Assembly: GCA_947473045.1 (NCBI GenBank)
Contig: CANJCO010000031.1
Span: 1-56,976 of the forward strand
Length of the DNA: 56,976 nucleotides
Direction of reading: 5' to 3'
DNA from: Myxococcales bacterium
Lineage (GTDB): Bacteria > Myxococcota_A > Polyangia > Polyangiales > Polyangiaceae
In this document: positions 50,223 to 56,976 of the stretch, piece after piece
Layout: every line of letters begins with the position of its first letter
How positions within the stretch are numbered: position 1 is the first letter of the stretch
Notes under the pieces: generated by a model
What the model was told of the DNA's origin: nothing
What the model saw: the letters and a program-made list of their open reading frames with translations, nothing else
Database searches by the model: none
Position numbers and translations under genes: made by a program

Positions 50223-51815
50223 TCAGAAGAAGCGCACGATGTCTTTCGCGGGCGCGAGAGCGCCAGTGCCGCCGCCTCCCTGGCCTGGGGTGCCGGCGTT
50301 GCCGACCGTGATTTTCGTGAACTGATCGACTGTGACCACCACGGCAGGTGCTGCAACAAGGCCCGCCGACAGTCCGCCCGGGCCGCCCTGGCCGGGCGAG
50401 CCACGGCCTCCCGCTCCGCCGGGCCCGCCACTCCCGGCCGGCGACGGCGCGCTCGCGCCCGCGCCGCCCGCCTGGCCGTTCTCGGGCAGTGCGGCGTCGC
50501 CGCCGTTGCCTCCGTTTTTTGTTGTGATCGTCGACAACGACAAACTCGCGTCAGCGCTGACAAGCACGCCGATGCTTCCGCCGCCGCCGTTGCCACTCCC
50601 GCCGCCTGCGCCGCCGCAACCGCCGCAGCCGCCTCCTGCCCCGCCGCCGCCGGACATTTGGTTTCCTGCGCCGCCACCGCCGCCGCCGCCCTGTCCGGGG
50701 GCCCCGGAGAGACCTTTCGCTCCCTGCCCAGGGTGCCACCCGGGGTCTGCGATGTAGCCGTAGCTCTGCGATGGCGTGCACGGGAGGCCGTCGGGGCTCT
50801 TGGTGTAGCCAGGTTCGCCGCTCTGGGCCGTGCCGGAGCCGCTTGCCGATCCTCCCGCTCCGCCCCTACCCCAGCCTATCTGCACAGAGGGCAAGCCCGC
50901 GGTGCCAGCCGCGCCCGGCGAATTTGGCCCGCCAGCATTACCACCGCCGCCGCCAGTGCTGGACGTGCCATCTTTGCACATACACACGGTCGCATTCCCG
51001 CCAGTCGCACCCACCGCGTTTGCTCCGTTTTGGGCGGATGGGTTTGGACCACCGGAGTAGTTGCTCGCGGTCACGCCCGGCGCGCCGTCTTTGCCGTTGC
51101 CCGTGGTCACGGTCAGCAGGGAAAGGTTCGCAGATTTGGCCAATTTGCCAACCCAGACACCCACGCTCGACGCGCCCGGCGCCGAGGTGTCCCCCGCCGT
51201 GATGGTGAACCCGGCGAGGGTCACGTTTTGGGTTTTGATGGTGACGCCGACGACATCACCCGCGCTGTTGGGGGGAGGGATGATCTCGGACTTCTTCAGG
51301 TCATTGGCAGCCAACGACCAGTTGTCACAGTTGAATCCGCCAACAACGATCGCGGCTGTCGTGTCGATCACCGGCGATTCCGGGTAGCTCCCGGCGCAGA
51401 CGTAGACGACGCGCTTGGGAGTGGAACTGGGACTGCTCAGTCTATTGAGCGTGAGCGCCCTCGTGATCGTCTTTACGGGACTCGCCTGGGTGCCGGGATT
51501 GCTGTCGCTACCGGAGGCCGCGCTGACGAACACGCCCACGGCGTCGCTCACGCAGGCCTTCTTGAGGTTGCCTGCGCCGTCGAACGCGTGCTGTGCATCG
51601 CAGTTGCCCGCGGCGACCGGGGCGTCACTGCCGCCCGCGTCGGCCCCCGCCGCGTCGGGGCTGTCGGTGGCGAACGAGTCGGCGCCGCACGCTGCAGTCA
51701 GCGCCAGCAGCAGCGCGCCGAGCCCGAGCGCGGCCCCTGGGGTGCGGCAGTGCTGAGCCGAAAGCGACGCAGAAACGGGGAGGAGGGCAGCGAAGCGCGC
51801 GCGGGACAAAGTCAT
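50223..51815 (-). CDS. Gly-rich beta-helix lipoprotein (paralogue A)
   Basis: The 530-residue product has a signal peptide ending in a lipobox (LLALTAACGAD). Residues 75-230 form a DUF1565-like beta-helix start: AVGVFVSAASGSDSNPGTQASPVKTITRALTLN, then VYVCAGSYPESPVIDTTAAIVVGGFNCDNW. A Gly-rich region of about 230 residues (about 275-505) carries short Cys motifs such as GGGCGGCGGAGGG and NGGGGSIGVLV. It is paralogous to the next gene. Such proteins are usually anchored at the surface; ligand unknown. Confidence 0.8.
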   Translation of the reverse strand: MTLSRARFAALLPVSASLSAQHCRTPGAALGLGALLLALTAACGADSFATDSPDAAGADAGGSDAPVAAGNCDAQHAFDGAGNLKKACVSDAVGVFVSAASGSDSNPGTQASPVKTITRALTLNRLSSPSSTPKRVVYVCAGSYPESPVIDTTAAIVVGGFNCDNWSLAANDLKKSEIIPPPNSAGDVVGVTIKTQNVTLAGFTITAGDTSAPGASSVGVWVGKLAKSANLSLLTVTTGNGKDGAPGVTASNYSGGPNPSAQNGANAVGATGGNATVCMCKDGTSSTGGGGGNAGGPNSPGAAGTAGLPSVQIGWGRGGAGGSASGSGTAQSGEPGYTKSPDGLPCTPSQSYGYIADPGWHPGQGAKGLSGAPGQGGGGGGGAGNQMSGGGGAGGGCGGCGGAGGGSGNGGGGSIGVLVSADASLSLSTITTKNGGNGGDAALPENGQAGGAGASAPSPAGSGGPGGAGGRGSPGQGGPGGLSAGLVAAPAVVVTVDQFTKITVGNAGTPGQGGGGTGALAPAKDIVRFF

Positions 51816-51903
51816 TTCCCGAGTATAGCGGCGTTCGCGGCCGAGGTCGAAATCGCGGCAGGCGTCGCGCGCGTTCGATCGCGTGCAGACTACCCGTATC
51901 GGC

Positions 51904-53385
51904 TCAGGGGCCGACCTTCTCGACTGCCGACGATGGAGCCTTCGGGCCGTCGTTCATCCCGGGGACGCCGCCGAGTCCGGGCTTGCCTTCCGCACCGGGC
52001 TTGATGCTCGTCGCAGGGTCGATCACGGGGGCGACCGAGCCGCTCCAGGCCACGCCAATCGACGCTCCGGACGCCCCGCCCGCACCCGCTCCGCCGTTGC
52101 CACCGTTTCCGCCAGCGCCGCCGCTGCAGCCTCCCACCGCTTGGGCGCCCGCGGAGCCGCCGCCCATGCCGGGCTGCCCTGCGACTCCGTTGCCGCCGGC
52201 GCTGCCTGCGGCCGTTGCGATCGACGAGCGCTCGATGGTCAGCCCCGCAGCGCGCGCCAGCACGCCAATGCTCGCGCCGCCGCCTTTGCCGCCACCACCA
52301 CCGCCGCCGCCGCACCCGCCGCACCCGCCGCCGCCGCCGCCGCCGGTGGTCTTTCCTGGAATGTTGCCGGCGCCGCCGCCGCCGCCGCCGCCCTGTCCGG
52401 GCGCGCCGTTGGCGCCCGCGGCTCCATCTGCCGGGGTCCACCCGCTCGCGTTGCTGACGTAGGCCGGACCCGCAGTCGCGGCCGCTGCCGGCGCCCCGTC
52501 GGACCCGTTGGCTCCAGCGGAGCAAAAGCCTCCCGAGGCGCTGCCGCCACTGCCGCCCGCGCCGCCTGGAAGTTGTAGGCTGCCACCCCCCCCTCCAGAG
52601 CCGCCTGGCTGATTCGACCCGCCCGCGCCGCCCCCGCCGCCCCCGCCGCTGTTCTGCTGGTCCGTACAAAGCATGCACGCGTGTTCGGGACCGCCGACCC
52701 CGCCCGAGGCCGAGTTGCCGGCGATGGCGGCGTCTGTGCGCGTGATCTTCGGATCGTAGTTGCTCGTCGCCGCGCCCGGTGCGCCGTCTTTGCCGGCGGC
52801 TGCCGTGATCGCCAGCGAGACGAGGCGCGTGCGAGCTGCGCCCGCGCCCACGACGATGCCGATGCTCGACTCGCCTGCCTCCGTAGCGGCCGCAGCGTTG
52901 ACCGTCAGCGCGACCAGCGCAACGTCGCTCGCTGCGATCGAGATCGCGAAAGCGGGATTCTGCCCCACGATGGTCGTTGCCGGCACGGCAGTCGCGGACC
53001 ACGACCAGTCGCTGCACTTGAACCCGCCGTAAATCGCGGAGGTTTCGCTAATTGCGATCGACTCATTGTATACGCCGCCGCAAGCGTAAATGCGTTTTTG
53101 ACTCCCGGATTGGGCGAGCGACAGAGCGTGGGAGATTGTCTTTACGGGAGCCGCCCGGGTGCCGGCGTTCGTGTCGAGTCCGGAGCTGGCGACGAAGATG
53201 CCTATCGCGTCGGTTACGCACCCGGGCTTCAAATCAGACTCGAACGTGCCGGCGTCGCACGTCGATCCCGCATCGGCCTGCGCCTGGCAGGCGGCGCCCA
53301 GATCGCAGACGCTCTCGATGCTCTCTCCGCACGCGAGCACGTAGGTCGCGGAGAGGGTGAGTACGGCAACCAACAAATGACGCAT
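51904..53385 (-). CDS. Gly-rich beta-helix lipoprotein (paralogue B)
   Basis: The 493-residue product has a lipobox (TYVLACGES), a DUF1565-like beta-helix segment (AIGIFVASSGLDTNAGTRAAPVKTISHALSLAQ, IYACGGVYNESIAI) and then a Gly-rich domain. Within that domain lie runs of seven or eight Gly and a GGCGGCGGG-type motif shared with paralogue A, and CMLCTDQ, CSAG elsewhere. It is separated from paralogue A by 88 bases, so it is a tandem duplicate that has since diverged. Confidence 0.82.
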   Translation of the reverse strand: MRHLLVAVLTLSATYVLACGESIESVCDLGAACQAQADAGSTCDAGTFESDLKPGCVTDAIGIFVASSGLDTNAGTRAAPVKTISHALSLAQSGSQKRIYACGGVYNESIAISETSAIYGGFKCSDWSWSATAVPATTIVGQNPAFAISIAASDVALVALTVNAAAATEAGESSIGIVVGAGAARTRLVSLAITAAAGKDGAPGAATSNYDPKITRTDAAIAGNSASGGVGGPEHACMLCTDQQNSGGGGGGGAGGSNQPGGSGGGGGSLQLPGGAGGSGGSASGGFCSAGANGSDGAPAAAATAGPAYVSNASGWTPADGAAGANGAPGQGGGGGGGAGNIPGKTTGGGGGGGCGGCGGGGGGGGKGGGASIGVLARAAGLTIERSSIATAAGSAGGNGVAGQPGMGGGSAGAQAVGGCSGGAGGNGGNGGAGAGGASGASIGVAWSGSVAPVIDPATSIKPGAEGKPGLGGVPGMNDGPKAPSSAVEKVGP

Positions 53386-53400
53386 GGAAATAAGACCTTC

Positions 53401-54426
53401 TCAGAAACTGCCGACAACGCCGACGGCAAGGCCGCCGGGCACAACTACCGGCACCACGCGCGAAGTACGTGCGGGTTCGCTTTTGTGCATCACTCCGAGC
53501 GCCACGAGCGCCCCGCCACCGGCGAGGAGTACGCCTCCCGCGATGAAGGACGCCATCGAAACGGTGTGAAACGTGTTGGCGCTGTCGACGGACGACTGCG
53601 CGCTGGTGCACGCGGCCGACCCTCGGTCGACGCATACGCCCGGCGCCGCCGCGGCTCGCGCCTCGCTCGCGCTTCCGCTTGAAAGAACTCCGAACGTCAC
53701 ACCTCCCAGAAGACCAAGCGCGCCTACACCTCCCACAATAACTCCCGCTTTCACCAGCGAATTCGGGGAGTCGTCGGCATCCGTGCGGGGCGTATCCGTG
53801 GTGGTGGGCGGCGCGATCGCGGAGCCTGGCGTGGCGGGCGCGGAGGTCGCGGCGGCCCGTGCGACGATGGGAGTTGTCTCGCGGGCGTCGTTATCCCATT
53901 TGACTTGATGCACCTCTCCGGCCTGACACACGATCGACCGCTTGCGCGTTTGGTCGTTGATGACGAAGTCTACGCTGTGGCTGCCGGGCTCCACCGGAAA
54001 CGACTCCGAAGTGTTGTCCTGCGGCGCGCCGTCGATCACGACGCGCGCTCCCTGCGGAGCGACCAGCACGATGCGCCCCAGTTTCGCCAGCGATTCGCCC
54101 ATGCGCTGCTTGGCCTCCGCGCGCTCGGGAGGCGTAATTCGAGGATTCTCGGGCAGCTCACTGTAGGCCCTGTAATGCCGGTAGGCCTCGAGGTTGCGGC
54201 CGAGAACCTGCTCGACGCGCGCGAGGTTGAACAGCGAATTGGGGCTTGGGTACCTCGCGTAGGCGGCCGCGAATTTGGTGCGCGCGCCCTCGAAATCTTT
54301 GTGCCCGTAAGCCGAAAGGCCTTCTTTGAAGATCTTGTCGGAGTCGCTGCGGTCGTCGGCGACCGCCCCTGCCGAGAGGGTAGTGATGACCGCGAGTGTG
54401 CAGAGCGAAGTCGTGAGAGGTCTCAT
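53401..54426 (-). CDS. TPR/PEGA-domain envelope protein
   Basis: The 341-residue product has a signal peptide, TPR-type helices (IFKEGLSAYGHKDFEGARTKFAAAYARYPSPNSLFNLARVEQVLGRNLEAYRHYRAY), and a PEGA domain (GRIVLVAPQGARVVIDGAPQDNTSESFPVEPGSHSVDFVI). A Thr/Ala linker is followed by two hydrophobic stretches (VKAGVIVGGVGALGLLGGVTFGVL and MASFIAGGVLLAGGGALVALGV) and a terminal GVVGSF. The start ATG is one base after the upstream gene's stop. It is a scaffold-like envelope protein; partner unknown. Confidence 0.8.
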   Translation of the reverse strand: MRPLTTSLCTLAVITTLSAGAVADDRSDSDKIFKEGLSAYGHKDFEGARTKFAAAYARYPSPNSLFNLARVEQVLGRNLEAYRHYRAYSELPENPRITPPERAEAKQRMGESLAKLGRIVLVAPQGARVVIDGAPQDNTSESFPVEPGSHSVDFVINDQTRKRSIVCQAGEVHQVKWDNDARETTPIVARAAATSAPATPGSAIAPPTTTDTPRTDADDSPNSLVKAGVIVGGVGALGLLGGVTFGVLSSGSASEARAAAAPGVCVDRGSAACTSAQSSVDSANTFHTVSMASFIAGGVLLAGGGALVALGVMHKSEPARTSRVVPVVVPGGLAVGVVGSF

Positions 54427-54427
54427 A

Positions 54428-55087
54428 TTAGTTGCTGCCGCGCAGGTCGGAGGGATCGGTTCCAGATGAAGTAGGAGCGTGACTGGTCGGCGGCCGGGCC
54501 GGCGATGCGGTCGGAGCGACGCGTGGAGCGCCGGTGCCGGCTTTCGCTGTTGCGGCGTCAGTCGATGCGATCGCGCCTGCGCTGCTTGCGTCCGGGGCAA
54601 CGGCGGTTGTGGCCGCGAGCTGCGTGGTGGCTGCGGGCTGCGTAGCGGCTGCGGGCTGCGGGGCTGCGAGCTTCGCGCTGGTGAGCGGCGCGACCGGGGC
54701 CGCCGACGGAGGAGGCCAGAACCCGCCCGCTCTGAGGGCGACGAGGCTGACGGTGACGAGCACCACGAGGCCACCGACGACGCTCAGCGCGGCGCCGCGA
54801 TGGCGCTGCCGGCGTCCGGGCTCGGTCACGATCTGCGCTCGCGCCTCGGACTTGCTGAACGGCTCAGCGGCGCCTGCGGGCCGGCCGCCGGGCGGCGTCG
54901 GCGTCTCGTCCTTCGACACGGTAGGCAGAATGCGCGGGCGCTCGGGGCGCTCCTTGAATCCTTCGAGCAGGATGTCGACGGTATCGGCCTTTCGTCGGGC
55001 CTCCGGCTGCGCGTTTTGGGGCGCAGGGGCCTCCGGCGCGTGCGGTCGCGCTGGGCCCCAACCCGGCTCGGTGTTTGGCTTTCGCAT
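54428..55087 (-). CDS. single-pass membrane protein with Ala/Pro/Thr-rich tail
   Basis: The 219-residue product has a cytoplasmic, charged N-terminal half of about 100 residues (TVDILLEGFKERPERPRILPTVSKDETPTPPGG), one membrane helix (ALSVVGGLVVLVTVSLVALRAGGF) and an Ala/Thr/Pro-rich periplasmic tail. The opening looks like the end of a signalling or phosphopeptide-binding protein, but no domain is recognised. A GGAGGG site lies before the ATG. It is coupled to the TPR/PEGA gene. Confidence 0.7.
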   Translation of the reverse strand: MRKPNTEPGWGPARPHAPEAPAPQNAQPEARRKADTVDILLEGFKERPERPRILPTVSKDETPTPPGGRPAGAAEPFSKSEARAQIVTEPGRRQRHRGAALSVVGGLVVLVTVSLVALRAGGFWPPPSAAPVAPLTSAKLAAPQPAAATQPAATTQLAATTAVAPDASSAGAIASTDAATAKAGTGAPRVAPTASPARPPTSHAPTSSGTDPSDLRGSN

Positions 55088-55230
55088 CGACCCTCCATGC
55101 TAGTCGGTGCGCGTGGCCGCGCCCAAATTCGCGGCGAAACGCCAGCGTCGCGGCGGCGCGCCCGCCCATCCGCTTCGTAGCGCTCGCACACTGGGGCGTG
55201 GCCGTGGTATTGCGCTGACCGTCACCGTTT

Positions 55231-55307
<77 letters not shown>

Positions 55308-55518
55308 GAAATCCCTCACGTGTACACCGCGTGACGTGGTCGCGCGTGCAGGCCTTCGATGCCGATCGATCGCAGACGCTTTCCGGTCGCACGGTTCGAC
55401 GCCAGAGGTGGCGTCTGGACGGAAATCGATCGGGTGTTTTGGGAGGTGGCGCCGGAGCGTGAAGCGCTCGAGTTGCCTGCGTTGGTGCGCGCTGAGTCGG
55501 TATCTGCGATGGTGGCTA

Positions 55519-56481
55519 ATGATCTGGCCGTTCCTCGCAGTGACCGATAAACAGTGGTTCGACTTTCTCGGCAGTCGGTCCGCGGGCGGCGCCGTCGATG
55601 AGGTCAATTTCTGGTCTCCGAGCGCAAAGTCGCCCATCAAGAATATGGCCCCCGGCGCCCCGGTGTTTTTTCGCCTCAAGCACCCCCACAACGCGATCGC
55701 CGGATACGCATTCTTCGCGCACTTTTGCGTAGTTGGCCTCGACGTTGCCTGGGACCTCTTCGGATGGAAGAACGGCGACCCGGACGAAGAGCGCTTCTTG
55801 CAGCGCATTGGCAAGTACCGAAAAGTGGATTTACTCGCCGACCGCGGCGATCACCAGAAGCTCGGTTGCAACGTGCTGCGCGCTGCGCAGTTCTGGCCGC
55901 GCGAGCGCTGGATCCGCTGGGGCGCGGAGGAGGGATGGTCCCCCAACATTGTGCGCGGCAAGACGGAGGACGCCCCCGCCCGCGCGACCCGCCTGCTCGC
56001 CGAGCTACAGGCGAGCGATCAGCTGATCCCCGACCTTACGCCCGATCGCTTCGAGCCGCTCACGATCGACGAACGCACCATGCGAACCGCGTCGCAGATC
56101 GTGCGCGAAGGGCAGGGGGCTTTTCGCGCGCGCGTGCTCGACGCGTACGGTCGCCAATGCGCCGTCACCGGAGAGCACACCGAGCCCGTGCTCGACGCCG
56201 CGCATATTCAGCCGTACAGGGGGGTGCGCAGCAACCACGTGCAGAACGGGCTGTTGCTCACGAAGGAGTTCCACGCGCTGTTCGACCTCGGGTACGTCGC
56301 GGTGACCCCCGACTACAAAGTGCGAGTCTCGACCGCCTTGAAGACCGACTTCAAGAACGGCAAGCGCTACTACCCTTATGACGGCCAGCGTCTCGCAGCG
56401 CTCCCGGAGCGCGCCGAGCTTCGGCCCAGCCCCGAGGCCCTCGAGTGGCATCTCGAACACGTATTTCGGCGCGCATCGTAA
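55519..56481 (+). CDS. HNH endonuclease with EVE-like N-terminal domain
   Basis: The 320-residue protein ends in an HNH nuclease domain: a core His in DAAHIQPY (His229), Asn243 in VQNGLLLTKE and His252 in FHALFD, plus Cys214 in RQCAVTG. The first 150 residues (TDKQWFDFLGSRSAGGAVDEVNFWSPSA, NMAPGAPVFFRLKHPHNAIAGYAFF) look like an EVE/PUA-type domain that could bind modified bases. Such EVE-HNH fusions are seen in type IV-like modification-dependent restriction. The ATG at 55519 is chosen as the first methionine before the fold; the region 55308-55518 has no gene of its own. Confidence 0.85.
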   Translation: MIWPFLAVTDKQWFDFLGSRSAGGAVDEVNFWSPSAKSPIKNMAPGAPVFFRLKHPHNAIAGYAFFAHFCVVGLDVAWDLFGWKNGDPDEERFLQRIGKYRKVDLLADRGDHQKLGCNVLRAAQFWPRERWIRWGAEEGWSPNIVRGKTEDAPARATRLLAELQASDQLIPDLTPDRFEPLTIDERTMRTASQIVREGQGAFRARVLDAYGRQCAVTGEHTEPVLDAAHIQPYRGVRSNHVQNGLLLTKEFHALFDLGYVAVTPDYKVRVSTALKTDFKNGKRYYPYDGQRLAALPERAELRPSPEALEWHLEHVFRRAS

Positions 56482-56539
56482 GTGCGCATATTCCCCTGAC
56501 AGGTCCACTCCTGTTGGTGGGACCGAGTCGCGCCTTGTA

Positions 56540-56556
56540 CTCGGGTATTACCCGAG
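56540..56556. terminator. hairpin between convergent genes
   Basis: CTCGGGT and ACCCGAG form a perfect 7-base stem with loop ATT between the HNH gene and the minus-strand fragment. It has no T-run, so it could be a weak or bidirectional terminator only. Confidence 0.35.
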
Positions 56557-56828
56557 ATGAAAACGCAGCCACTCCCAGACGCGGCCGCCGAACGATTGCG
56601 CTGGCCGGGGCCCCGGGACCGGCGGTGCGGGTTGCGGCCCGCGCCGGTATTCGTCCCACGCGGGGAGGGATTCGATCCGCGCGCGTGCATCGCGGAAGAA
56701 CGCCTGATCGGAGCGCTCTTCGTTGTGCACGCACTGGACGGCGAAGTAATGCGCTTCGCCGACCAACTCCGGGGGGGCCGCGGGATGCGTGGCGAATGCC
56801 AGCCACGCATCCTCCCACCCGAACGGCC
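56548..56828 (-). pseudogene. 5'-truncated coding fragment next to the hairpin array
   Basis: The minus-strand frame from about 56828 to the TAA at 56548 encodes GPFGWEDAWLAFATHPAAPPELV, then EAHYFAVQCVHNEERSDQAFF, and ends SFGGRVWEWLRFHLG. The balanced amino acid use suggests genuine coding. No ATG or GTG start precedes it: the frame runs into the hairpin array and meets a TGA there. The only listed start, a TTG at 56766, would remove about 20 convincing residues. It is probably a gene cut by the inserted hairpin element, though a non-standard start is possible. No family is recognised. Confidence 0.5.
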
Positions 56829-56976
56829 CTAGCAGGCCGTTGAAGAACGGCCTGCTAGCCTTTCATCTCGGGGAGGTATGCACCTCCCCGCCCCGAAAAA
56901 CGCGGTTTTTCGGGGTCCCCACCCCACGCAATTGGCTTCGCCAATTACTATCAGGGTGTTTTTCAACACCCTGCTA
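56829..56976. repeat. cluster of five perfect hairpins at the window edge
   Basis: Five consecutive perfect stems occur in 148 bases: 13 bp with loop GAAG (56829-56858), 9 bp with loop ATGC (56869-56890), 10 bp with loop CGCGG (56891-56915), 7 bp with loop TTC (56930-56946) and 9 bp with loop TTTC (56952-56973). The first and last are related: both end in CCTGCTA, and their stems differ by paired changes. This looks like the end of a mobile or structured element that continues beyond the window. Confidence 0.75.

Noticed and set aside
50332-50757. Pro-rich plus-strand ORF
   Set aside because: It is the reverse-strand shadow of the Gly codons in the beta-helix lipoprotein.
48432-52004. Plus-strand ORF of 1190 codons
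   Set aside because: It is an antisense shadow of the amidase and Gly-rich lipoprotein genes, created by high GC.
55308-55518. Integration site or small gene between tRNA-Arg and the nuclease
   Set aside because: No duplicated tRNA end, no integrase and no convincing start plus ribosome-binding site were found.

Overview
This is a high-GC, gene-dense window from a bacterium most like the Myxococcota, probably the Polyangiales. The grounds are inference from style: many lipoproteins with Asp/Gly-rich linkers after the lipobox, three proteins ending in MYXO-CTERM-like tails (Cys or small residues, a hydrophobic stretch, then an Arg cluster), tandem FHA domains, IgGFc-binding-domain surface proteins, Gly-rich beta-helix lipoproteins and a HEAT-repeat/CheW/CheA sensory cluster.

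Layout. 1-4923 (minus): a compact chemosensory operon in the order response regulator, CheA, CheW, CheW, HEAT-repeat protein (runs off the left edge), with 4-base ATGA overlaps at most junctions. 5023-8288: a CinA N-terminal-like molybdopterin-binding-fold protein, a ribbon-helix-helix regulator with a small partner gene and a paired-palindrome operator, and a double-FHA membrane protein. 8414-13075: the glycolytic operon gap-pgk-tpiA-secG followed by a membrane glycosyltransferase-like gene.

13047-18976 (minus) holds the main discovery: a lasso-peptide biosynthetic cluster. Read in its direction of transcription it has a sigma-70-like promoter, a 49-residue precursor gene (18728-18877, short enough to be missed by gene callers), an asparagine-synthetase-like cyclase (C), an HprK-like kinase, a PqqD/RRE protein (B1), a transglutaminase-like leader peptidase (B2), a Cys-rich lipoprotein and an ABC exporter (D). 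The precursor leader carries the lasso recognition motif Y-x2-P-x-L-x3-G-x5-T, and the predicted core is SGAASTTDFMGKRAVVM with a Ser1-Asp8 ring. A PRMT-like methyltransferase gene lies directly upstream.

19978-23434 (minus): an outer-membrane-like protein, an ECF sigma factor, a FecR-like transmembrane regulator and a Cys-rich lipoprotein in an overlapping operon. 23547-26211 (plus): three genes for haem-c proteins, including a predicted outer-membrane barrel with one N-terminal haem site, which look like an electron-transfer conduit. 26360-30391: a lipoprotein, two hypothetical proteins, a thioredoxin-fold protein without its cysteines, and a malonyl-CoA-synthetase-like ligase. Four 22-bp palindromic repeats (30393-30480) precede a MoxR ATPase, a large PEP-utilising phosphotransferase-like enzyme, an RluA pseudouridine synthase, an M14 carboxypeptidase, a MobA-like protein and a subtilase (to 39816).

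39824-55087 (minus, apart from one tiny plus-strand ORF at 48436) is an envelope region: two IgGFc-binding-domain paralogues flanking a PD40 lipoprotein, two membrane or outer-membrane proteins, a peptidoglycan amidase, two Gly-rich beta-helix lipoprotein paralogues, a TPR/PEGA protein and a single-pass membrane protein. The right end has tRNA-Arg(TCG), an HNH endonuclease with an EVE-like N-terminus, a 5'-truncated coding fragment and a run of five perfect hairpins that continues to the window edge. No stretch longer than 300 bases lacks a gene.
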